Notes under the pieces: generated by a model
The model's database searches: none
Seen by the model: only the letters and a program-made list of their open reading frames with translations
Told to the model about the DNA's origin: nothing
Source of the DNA: Flaveria trinervia
Lineage: Eukaryota; Streptophyta; Magnoliopsida; Asterales; Asteraceae
Direction of reading: 5' to 3'
Assembly (NCBI GenBank): GCA_025506515.1
Contig: CM046444.1
Span: forward strand, 118,029,930-118,093,929
Length of the DNA: 64,000 nucleotides
Position numbers and translations under genes: made by a program
Shown here: positions 45,668 to 55,915 of the stretch, piece after piece
Numbering within the stretch: the stretch's first letter is position 1
Layout: each line of letters opens with the position of its first letter

Positions 45668-48600
45668 ATGAATGTCAGATTCGCAAAAGAACACAATGTG
45701 CGTGCATTCCTGGATGCAGAAGGTCCTGCTGCTGAAGGATGTCGAGATATCATTCGATATCTCCGACGATCCAGGTTATTCTATGCCCTATTGGCGGAGC
45801 TAGTGATTCATTAGTCTCATATTATAGACTTCTGGAACTCAGTTCGTATAGAAGATGATGAAGAAGCCATTGTGGTTGAGATAAAGAACAAGAGGTTGAG
45901 GATAAATGAACAGACTATCAAAAGGGTACTTGAACTTGGAGACAGAGAAGCTGGTTATCCTGATATATTTGATAATGAATACATTCAGAGGGTATTCAAC
46001 CTGATGGGATATGATGGTGATTTTGATAAGGGGGGATTAAGAAGGGCAGGCTATGCAAACCATACCGATTTCTATACCATACTTATTTGAAGTGCATCTC
46101 CAACAGGAAGTCTGGATTAGACAGATTCTCTAGACACATATCCTCAGGAATCATTGGCATATTTGAAGGCCGTACATACAACTATTCCAAATACATCTTC
46201 AACTGTATGTGTGACCATGTCATAGCTCAGAAGCCTGACAAGATGTACATGTTTCCGCGGTTCATTCAACTGATAATCAACTCTAACCTGCCCGGAACTG
46301 TTGTAGAGGGTGGTGTCTTTACACAAGCACACTTAGGAAGATCGGTGTTGAACAAAATAAGTGGGAAGTATCAAGGGGAAGATATGCCTATGTTTGCCCA
46401 TGTTGTGGATGAACAGGCTGAAATTCCACAAGAACTAATTTGGAGAGATCAAGAAGTGCATTCTGAAGATTCTGAACAAGCATCCCACTCTCCACCTCAA
46501 ATCATCATTCACCAACATCAATCACCCTCTAGTATTAACACTGAACCCACCTCACCTATCAAACATCCTTCACCACAAAAACTATCCTCATCAACACAAA
46601 ACACTCAGCCTATCTCTCTCACACCACAAGAAGTCTATGTGGTTTCACTTTCATCATCCCATAACACTAAGCCAATCTCTCCAATTCACCAATCACCAAA
46701 GAGTGTCAACACTGAACCTTTATCCATCACTCAGTCAATTCACTCAGTTCACTCTGGTGAAACAGAGTTAGTTTCTGATGCTAGCACTATACCACTTACA
46801 GTTCTTGACTCTCAAAATCCAGAGCCTGAAGTTAAAGCAGAAGAAGCTTGTTCAAGTACAGCAAGCATTGTTGCTACGGAGTTTAATGATGATAGAAGAA
46901 ACAACAAACTTTAAGGAAGTCATTGCTTATCATGAGAATGACTTAAGCGATGAAGATATATCTGTGAGTAAGAGCTTCTTGGTTGCTGAATACAATAAGC
47001 TTGTGCTGAAATCCAACAATAGAAAGCGCAGAATTCAAGAGTTGAAAGGAATGATAAGAGAAAAGGATGAAGAAATAATGAAACAAGGATCAAGGATTAG
47101 AAGGCTGAGAAAGGAAGTTCAATGCAACTGTGAAGTTATAGATGCCTTTCTAGACAAAGAGCGTGAACTTAAACTAACTATCAAGGAAGAAAAAGAAAGA
47201 TTGATGACTGAGCTTGAACAAGCAAAAGTTTCTATGGCTACTCAAGCAGCTGCTATGAAAAGAAAAGAAGAAGAAGTTGAGCAGCTGAAGATGAAAATCT
47301 CTGCATTAGAGTCAAACATAGATCCTTCAACTCATCAAACAAAACAATCTGCTAAGGCATCAAAAGAACTGATTCTGTACTCAAGAAAAAGGAAGTATCT
47401 AGGAGTTTCTCTGAAGGTGTCCAGTGATGAAGGTTCACCAAAGAAACAAAAGTATACATCTCCGGAACACACTCCATCTGTAGAGATCACTTCTGTAAAG
47501 CCAAAGTATGACAAGGATGATGACAGTGATGTAGAATGGGATGAACTGATCAAGACTGACTCACCAACAGTAGAGACTGACAAAAAGGCTGATGATCTTC
47601 TAAACACAAGAGACATCTTAGAAGAGAGGCCTGAATCATCTATGTTTATGACCCTCATCAACCATGGTTTTCCCTATGACATGGTACAAAGGCTAAATTC
47701 ATCTGAAATGAAGGATCTGTTAAAAGAATTTGAGCTAGCAAGATTTATGATCCCGAACTGTGATTATGAAGCCTTCACTGCCTTTCAAACAATTCAGAAG
47801 ATCAAGAAAGATCTAAGCCATTGTGACACAGCCAAGCTGAGCAAGTACAACATGATCTGCTGGTTACAAAGCCATAACTACAAAAGCTATGAGCTTAAGG
47901 GAAGAACAGTTGGTGAACTAAGAAGGATGATGGAGCATGTCATGAAGATAGAACTTGATACTTGTGTAAAGTTTAGAACTGAGGCTCCTAACCCTTCCAT
48001 AGAAATCCACAACAAAGCTGCTGATGAACCTGTGGTTGTGGAAAGTAAAGATCAATTCAAGGGCAAAGACAAGCTTATAAGAGAACCAAGAGAAGTCATT
48101 CCAGGTAAAGTATGGCCACTTGGAACTGTTGCGAGAGAAATTACTGAGCAAAAGTCTACCTTGATTCAACTGTTTGATCATCTTACAGCCTCCAGTTCTG
48201 TGGAAGAAAACAGAATTATGGCTTGGAAATATGATCTAGACTGGGACTATGCTATTATTAAGAGAACATCTGGAAGAATTGAATACTTCCATGATGTATT
48301 TGTTGTGTTGTGTTTACTTGATGGTGATCTCAAAGATCTACAAAGCCTGATCATTTCTAATTACCTAATACACCCAAGAGGAAGAGACTTCTTAACTATG
48401 GTGGGTAAACTGAAAACAAAGTTCAAAGATGATGTGCTTGCAGAGGCTAAGAGAGAAGATGTTGAGCACAAGACAAGAATCAAAGGCATTAAACGGTATA
48501 AGTCCAATGCCTCAGACTTAGTTAATAATGAATTTATGAAGAGGATTGGCTACAACAACAGAACAACAGCAGCAATCAAGAAGATTGAGGGAAATCAATA

Positions 48601-49137
48601 CTCATACCCTATTACTGTATGGGGATATGTAGTAAAGACTAAAGAACTGGTTCTGTTGAGAAATGCAGAGAACAAAAAGGCAAATAAAATCAGAATTTTT
48701 GATCCAATGGAAATCAAACTTCTTCATCCCAACTACACTTCATACCTCCATGACAAATATTTTCCTAAGCTTGATATGAAAAAGCACAAAATGACTTATT
48801 TCTGATTGTTCATGCAATTCAAGTAATTGACAAACTACATGTAAAAGCCTACAAAAGGAGAAGATTCAATGCTGGTCTATTGAAGGGAATAAGCTTTGAT
48901 GAAATATATGAACTTAGAATCTCAGAACAAGATGAACTAGAAGTGGTGAACAACAACCAAGTGTTGGACACACTCACAACAGAAGAAGATGTTCTGGGAC
49001 TTAGCTTTGAGACTCTGAAGAAGCTCAGCAAGATGAAGATCAATTTCAAGTATGATGATCAGAAGACTGTTGTGTTTTACTTCTACAACAAAATCATTTC
49101 CAGAATCAAGGAGCTTTCAGTTTTGAAGGATTGATTA
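45668..49137 (+). pseudogene. Envelope-position accessory ORF of the Copia element, frameshifted
   Basis: The reading frame starts at ATG 45668 and is broken by a TAG (45812-45814), a shift near 46085, one near 46895 and one near 48803, ending at 49137. The remaining coding pieces total about 1,150 codons. The N-terminal part (HIIDFWNSVRIED, FNLMGYDGDF, MYMFPRFIQLI) resembles accessory ORFs of large Copia elements, which I recall as abundant in Asteraceae. Then come a Ser/Pro/Gln-rich linker (46440-46750), a long coiled coil (about 46970-47310), an acidic/Lys stretch with a basic patch, and a conserved helical C-terminal region. I see no signal peptide or membrane segment, so calling it an envelope protein rests on position alone. 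Function unknown. Confidence 0.75.
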
Positions 49138-49164
49138 CAAGGATCTAAGCCTAAGGGGGAGTAT

Positions 49165-50241
49165 TGTTAGATCTAGGGCTTGTAGGTCTAGATCAAATTG
49201 TATAGGTTTAGAACTTTAATCAATTTCTGTAATGAATACTTGTAATTGTCATTTATTATGCTTATATGAATTATATATGCTAACCTATATATATATATAT
49301 ATATATGTTATTGTGAATAATTGTAGGTACAAACATTATACTTAGTCAATTTCTGAAAATTGACTAAGTGTAAGAAACATCTACGGATGAACATTTTGTT
49401 CTTCCGTAGATATATTTCTTACAAGTACATAACATCCGGAGATCATCTGCGGATGAAGAAATTTATTGGAGCTGAAGTCCAAGTGAGGATTGCTACGGAA
49501 GAACAAGTTACCCTCGGAACTACCTTCAGAACACTCAACAGTAACTCCTACGGATGAACAAACTCCTACGGATGACCAAACTCCTGCGGATGACCAAACT
49601 CCTGCGGATGACCAAACTCCTGCGGATGACCAAACTCCTACGGATGACCAAATATCTGCGGAAGTACAAACACTTGTAATCAAATATTACAAGTGTTGCA
49701 AGTCAACCAGTCAACAATACAGCTGTTTAAATCCCAATAAATCTGATGATTCCATAACCAACTCAATTTGACAGCTGCTCGAATCCCAAGAGATCCGTTG
49801 TTTCCTTAACAGAAACATGCATCTATAAATATGGATCCTAGGTTTCATATCAAGGGACTTGACGCGCTTGACTTGATCAAATAGCAACCCTTCACAAATG
49901 AGTTATGTCAAGCTTCTCGTCAACAACAAACAAACAAACACATTACGACCGATGTCACTTCACATCAACCCTAGCCACCATAACAACAACAACATTATTA
50001 TTGTTCATATCATTGTTTATTCTTCTGTAATCATTATACTTATATTAATGAAATACAATTGAATGAATAAGTGTTTGATCATTATTTCATATTTATTATT
50101 GTGTTTGTATTTGCAAAATTAATTGATAGTCAGGGATTATCAATTAATACTAATTAAACGACAGTTAATGAATATTTCGCACTCATTAATTGTTCATATT
50201 TTAATACTGATAATTCATGAATTGCGATCTTTGAATTCACA
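49165..50241 (+). repeat. 3' LTR of the Copia element
   Basis: Starts TGTTAGATC directly after the polypurine tract and ends TTCACA before the ATATA target duplication, giving canonical TG...CA ends. It holds an AT microsatellite near 49285, two strong hairpins (49341-49368 and 49379-49411) and an 18-bp minisatellite. Confidence 0.88.
49547..49672. repeat. 18-bp minisatellite in the 3' LTR
   Basis: Six units of CCTACGGATGACCAAACT (A/G variation at the CTACGG/CTGCGG position) plus a decayed seventh. The units carry the same CGGATGA core seen elsewhere in the LTR and in the spacer. The open 93-codon frame over it is a consequence of the 18-bp period. Confidence 0.93.
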
Positions 50242-50246
50242 ATATA

Positions 50247-52190
50247 ATATACGTTGTTATGTTATATTGAGTTTTAAATGTCGAGTTTGATTGGGTTGAC
50301 GAGCTTAAAGGAACTTTTTATTTTTATAATTATTAAATTGTTACTTCATGATATTTTGTGGTTAAAAATTGTTAATTTCATATCATTGAATGTACAATTG
50401 TATAATATATTACCATACATACATAGCTGAAATATATTACATAATACATTTAAAATAGTTATATATAAAAAAACTAAAAATTTAGTAGATAAAAAAGGAG
50501 TCGAGCTTGAAATATCACCCCCGAGTCAAACTTGAGCTTTAACGAGTTATTTCATAAAGCGAAGAGCGAAACTTAAACTTTAGAAATAGAGCGTGAAATG
50601 AGTTGAGAACTCATAAGCTGAACAAGCCGAATTCGAGCTTAGATGAGTTCAAGCCTATTTATACATGTGTATATATAGATAAAATAATAAACTAGAATTT
50701 GTGTCCTTTATTAATATATAGAATTGCATGTTATGTTATTTAGTTTTAATAATTACATGAATTTCTTTTTTTAAAATAATTTACACATCTATCATCATTT
50801 AGACTAAGCTCAATCCAAATTCACCGTTAAGTAAGACACGTGACACTCACATGAGAGGCATTTATATATTTTACATGTTTACAATAAGTCAAAAATATTT
50901 TTACATTGTTTCGTTTCGGCCACCTTCATGTAAGGGTGTTTAAAGTTGAATATCTAAAATTTTCAGATAGTATAAATCACTATTAGTACTCATATCTGTA
51001 TATGAAATTTTGGATATATGAAATTTGGATATACAAAATTTCAGATGCAGATATGAATAGCAATTTGAATATCCGAACTTTTTTTTGTAATAATTAGATA
51101 TATGTTATTATAAAAGTTATATAAAAGCAACACACATTAAAAAAAGTCTCAATATACACAAACAAGTGCCCATGTAAAATAAATAAAAAACGTTCAACAC
51201 TTTACAGAAATACAAAAAATACTTTCAAGTTTTCGGATATTTAGATATCCTAATATCCGAAACTTTTCAAAACCAATATCCGAATTTACGGATATCCGAA
51301 TTTTAGAATATCTTAATTTTCAAATATATAGAAGCATCTGTAGTACACCAATCATAATTTGATCAATTTTCCCTCTACATTATATGAGAAAACAATTACA
51401 TTAAATGAACTCAACGAAAATAAAGCAACTACATTAGCAATTACTTAAACGAAAATAAAGCAACTACATTAGCAATTACAAACATAGCAATTACAAACAT
51501 AGGTAATTGCTTATGTTTCATTATTTTGCTTATTAGTCCATGAATTTTAAATAATAATGATATCAAATTGTGCTTGAATTAGATTTATCCAATGGGGGAA
51601 GAGGAAGACGATGGATTTAGTGATGACGAGGATTGATTTAATTCAGTTGAATCCGAGGGATGAGTAAGACGTTGGACTCAATGTTGGCGTAAGTTAGCAT
51701 TGATAATTGTTGTTATTGTCGTCTCTTTAACTGTATAATCCGTCTTGACGCCGAAGCGTGGCTGACTTAAGTGTGAATTTGAATAAGGGTTAATGTAAAA
51801 GACAATATGTGTGCAATTTTTATAAGAAAACATACATTGTAACTATTGAAACTAAAGAACACAAGGTGTAATTTCATATAGTAATAAAAGATGCAATTTG
51901 TAATTTACTTCAAATAAAATAATTAAAAAATTGTAAATAATAAAGAAATCAAGCTTGAAATTTACTCACAAGTCAAGCTCAAGCTTTAGACCCAAAGATT
52001 GAAATGAGCTGAGCTCTCGTAGCGAGTCAAACTTTGAAACAGATCGAGCACTCATAAGCCGAATCCAAGCGTAAACAAGTTTTTCCTAAGCTACGCTACA
52101 CCCTTAACCCCTACATCTAACATCAAGGTTAGAACTTAGAAGTTAAAAGGGTAGAATTGCTAAACTTAAGCTTGAAGAGTTAGAACCGTG
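50247..52190. repeat. Intergenic block, copy A' (3' part), with insertions
   Basis: 50265-50690 and 51950-52190 correspond to 39861-40255 and 40085-40510 of copy A. Between them is unrelated AT-rich DNA containing GATATCCGAA-type palindromic words (50940-51330) and a tandem duplication of AACGAAAATAAAGCAACTAC (51415-51470). No gene is present. Confidence 0.6.
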
Positions 52191-52205
52191 TAAAGCTTGA
52201 TGTCC

Positions 52206-52211
52206 AAAAAA
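52206..52211 (-). terminator. Pol III terminator of tRNA-Gly
   Basis: A run of six T on the minus strand 15 bases after the tRNA 3' end. Confidence 0.8.
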
Positions 52212-52225
52212 CAAGTTACTTAATA

Positions 52226-52296
52226 TGCGCATCCGGGGAATCGAACCCCGGTCAGTACCGTGGGAGGGTACTATGATACCACTACACTAGATGCGC
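52226..52296 (-). tRNA. tRNA-Gly(CCC)
   Basis: A 71-nt cloverleaf on the minus strand. The 7-bp acceptor stem pairs GCGCATC with GATGCGC, and the discriminator base is A. The anticodon stem GTACC/GGTAC closes loop CTCCCAC with anticodon CCC, and the T arm is CCGGGGTTCGATTCCCCGG. The A-box TAGTGTAGTGG and B-box GGTTCGATTCC match consensus, there is no intron, and a T-run follows. It reads GGG glycine codons. All stems pair, so it is probably functional. Confidence 0.97.
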
Positions 52297-54023
52297 TAAC
52301 ATATTTAAAGTCTAAAACAATAACTATAACAAATTGAATAAAGATAACTATATAATACTGAATGTAATACAAAAGTTAAAAAAGACAAGTATATTATATA
52401 TTACACGTCGCTTTATACCAAAAGCTTTTGTCTTTATTGTATTTAAATTAGCTCCTTTTTGAGAGAAATCTCATCTGTTTTTGTAGTTAGTTATATGTTA
52501 TTTATATTTGTTTTTTGTTGTCTATTATCTTAGATGAAGAAACGTATCTCTATCTAGTGATGAATGTAATATAATAAAAAAGATTAATAAAAAAGAAAGC
52601 CAAGGAGAAAAACAAAAGTTGAAATAAATTACTCGACCTTCAAAATCATTAATGATGAAGTAATCTTGTATTTTGTTAATCATAAAATATTCATAATATA
52701 TTTTTTCTTCTAACTACAAGTACTAAAATGTAAGTTAAGATTATAAGTTCAAAGTGTATTTTATATTTTCATTTGGAAACATGACAATTTGTTTGACTAA
52801 TTGTGATCACTTGGTGATACAGAATTACTGATTAGCCAAACTTGCGAAGGCTTTGATTTGATATACATATGACTAGATCGAATTCAGTAACTTAACGGAG
52901 CTTCCAAGTGTACCAATGTACGTTTTTTAGAGGCGGAGATATGTAGGTGACATCAAAGTCATTGAAATACAATAAATTTGCATGAGTATAAAGATTGAGA
53001 TGTATGGGTTTTTTCGAATAACAATAATGTTTTCTGAAGGTGGCTTTATATGATTTTGATTTTAATTATGATTTTGATGCAAAAGACAGTTAAGTTGATG
53101 TTAAATAAGAAAAGTGAAAGAAAATATTCATCTAACATTTTTTTATTGCGAAAACCGTAAAAATTACAAAAAAATAAAGTATGAATACAAGAGAGTTATT
53201 TGAAGAAGATAAATGTATATTTAGTTTTTTACTTCTAATATCTGAACTAGTTAATAATAGTTAACTTTTAGTTGAGTCTTTTTTATTTATCTTTACTTTG
53301 TTTATTTAATTTAGCTTAAAATGTTCTTGTTTTTTATTATTAATATGATTTAACTTCGAGATACAGTACGGAAACTGAAAAAACCTGTTTAAAAGAAAGA
53401 CATAGGTCATGAGTTGTGTCAAAAACATAAGTGGTTATAAACATATCAATGAGGTGGCTAGCATTTCCCTGAATAAACAAGTAAATAAATATCACTCTTT
53501 ACCTCAAATCTAAATTCATCATAATACGCATTTCCCTCACTTTCTGTTCCATTTTCCTCACCAAAGTTGCGAGTTTTTGTTTCTTTTATTTATACTAGTT
53601 TAGATAACACGAGCTGAAATAAAAAGTTATATAATAGATTATATATATGTACAATCCATATATGTTATAAATAACATATCATATAATTATTATATATAAC
53701 AAACATATTTAAGTGATAAATAATAGTATAAACAGAAAAAAAAAGATTTTTTATTCATAAATATCCATAAACTCCTTTATATATCTTTTTGAAGTATTGT
53801 AGTTTTAACAATGTTTAACTACAAATTAAATTATATTTTAACATTAACTATTTTTAATAAAATGTTATTTATTTATATATAAAAAATATCTTGATTAGTA
53901 TGGTATTAAATAAAAGTTATTAAGAAAACTTTTTTGAAGTCAAGATATTTATACTAATCGTAATCTATTGTGATGGTGACCTATGGTCAATTTTAGGTGA
54001 CGATGACGTGAACATGATAAAAA
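52297..54023. other. AT-rich intergenic region
   Basis: No gene or element ends seen. Confidence 0.4.
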
Positions 54024-55162
54024 CTAGTTGGAAATGCCCGCGCGTTGCGGCGGTACGGTTGTTACATGATTTTTTGGGAATTCGATTTTAGTCAGTATCA
54101 GCTCGGTACATTATAACGTAAATTAAAAAATAAAATATAATTATTGAAAAAATTGAATAAAAGAAAACAATTACGTATATTACAAAAGTCTTTAAGACAT
54201 TATATTATCCCAACAAGAATAGTGAAAGCATGAGTGGTATTTATGGTCGGAAATCACTTATTACTTAGATTTTATGGGGGTTTATTTTATTAATGCAGGT
54301 TAGAATTTTATGATCATAGGAGTCTGCTTTTGGTGGTGATTTGCATATACCGAAGAAAATTTATGAAGAAATTATCACCGCAAATTACCATTTTGATTGT
54401 TATTAAGTTTTTAACAACTGATAAAGAAAATAGGAAGAGGGATTAGTGCTCAATCACAATATATAAACGGTATTGAAAGTAAATAGCGATTTTGTTTGAC
54501 CACGTATATATGTTTTAGCATTTGTATTATAAACAATCATATATTATACATTGTAAGGGCATAAATAAAATAAAATAATTAATTTTTAAAATTTAAGCAT
54601 TACTTTTCATATGGATGTCTTAATCCATATGTAAAATTATCATTCTATCCTCCTTTCATTTTTATTATAAAAAATATAGATAAATATTAAAATTATTAAA
54701 CTTATAATAATATGCATCTAGAAAAATATTAGTATTATAGTTATTACAATATAAATATTTATATAAGTTATATACTTAAATATTTAAATAAAATAATTTA
54801 CTTAATTAAAATATTATTTAATTATAAAAAATATAATTAGTAAATATAAATTTAAATGTCAATTTATAGTATCATAAATAAAATAAAATTTAATGAAGTG
54901 AATTAAATAATATCATATTATCAAATAATATTTAATAATGTTTATTAAATACATGAAAGAGACAATGGTAAAAATGTCAAGTTTTATAAAATTTAATGGA
55001 TAAATTTACCATATTACCCCTAAAGTGTTTTAAAATTTTAATCAAATCCCTATTCTACCCCTCTTAAATGTGATACACTCATTTGTACATGTTGCTTTAA
55101 AACTTGTATATTTAACAAAATTACATCTCTATCCAAAGAGATGTATTATATAGTAGTATAGA
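54024..55162 (-). mobile_element. Non-autonomous Helitron
   Basis: On the minus strand the element begins TCTATACTACTATATAATAC (55162 downward), with the subterminal inverted repeat CATCTCTTTGGATAGAGATG. It ends with a GC-rich hairpin (GCCGCAACGCGCGGGC) and CTAG at 54027-54024, with host A before and T after. These are standard Helitron termini: 5' TC, 3' hairpin plus CTRR, and A/T insertion without target duplication. The inside is AT-rich and non-coding. It lies about 0.4 kb upstream of the likely DDRGK1 transcript start. Confidence 0.87.
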
Positions 55163-55589
55163 TATATATAACCATATGTCACATAGAGATTTTGATTTAT
55201 TAGATTAGATTAGATTTGAGCTTTAGCTTGAATTAAAAAACAATCTAAATTAATCGTATATACGATCTTTTCATTTTGAATAGGATCTCATATGACTCGT
55301 ATAGACATTACTTGTTTCGTACTTTGGTAGTGGTTTGTAGGGATGAACAATCAGCAATGTATCTATAATAGGTCCCGTTATTAGTATTCGTACTTTCTTA
55401 TCTTCTGTGCTCGTACCCTTCGGTTTCATTAATTTCGGTATTTTCAATGGTATCAATACCGAGCCAAAAATCAAACACGGTTTTCAGTTTACGCTTTGTA
55501 TCGGTATTTTTTTAGTACAATGGTAACACGAGGATGCAAGTAAATTTACGTTTTCATTCTCACTAAACTTCAATTTACAAATTCTTCCC

Positions 55590-55682
55590 AGCCCTAAATC
55601 TAATTTCTTCGATCTCTCGTTGCAAATCAGCAACTTTCCGGTGTAACATCGGCGACAACGAATCCGACGAAAGCCTAAAGCA
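55590..55682 (+). other. Probable 5'-UTR exon of DDRGK1
   Basis: A GC-richer leader-like stretch ends at a donor-like CACG|GTGAATCC. The acceptor GATCAG ends at 55910, six bases before the start codon. The exact 5' end is unknown. Confidence 0.4.
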
Positions 55683-55915
55683 CGGTGAATCCCCAAATTA
55701 CCTATATGCTTAATTTCAGAAACATATGCTACTGTTTTGATTTTTAATTTTGTTTTATATATGCTTAATCTCTTCATAGTTTACTTGTTTCAAGTTGATT
55801 ATGTGTTGTTTGGTTTGATTCATTCAGCTAAATGATTAACGTACGGTACGTACCCTCGGTTATTACCGATTGTTCAGAAACAACTGAAATTGATTGTTTT
55901 GTATGATCAGACAAG

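Larger units (their letters stand above)
41454..50241 (+). mobile_element. Ty1/Copia (Sirevirus-like) retrotransposon, internally deleted
   Basis: An 8.8-kb element flanked by the 5-bp duplication ATATA (41449-41453 and 50242-50246). Present are 106 bp of the 5' LTR, the 3' part of gag with CCHC zinc knuckles, an aspartic protease with DSG, a long non-coding spacer with a polypurine-like TTAGGGGGAG (44929-44938), a broken accessory ORF in the envelope position, a polypurine tract (AAGGGGGAG, 49153-49161) and a full 1077-bp 3' LTR. The rest of the 5' LTR, the primer-binding site, the 5' part of gag, integrase, reverse transcriptase and RNase H are absent. A gag with coiled coil, an extra ORF after pol and repeated polypurine motifs suit the Sirevirus lineage of Copia. 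Confidence 0.88.

Noticed and set aside
45668..49137. True retroviral envelope gene
   Set aside because: Envelope-like only by position; no signal peptide, cleavage site or membrane-spanning segment was seen.
49547..49672. CRISPR-like array
   Set aside because: Units are contiguous with no unique spacers, in a eukaryotic LTR; a minisatellite.
49490..49771. 93-codon Thr/Asp/Gln-Pro repeat protein
   Set aside because: Open only because the LTR minisatellite period (18 bp) is a multiple of three.
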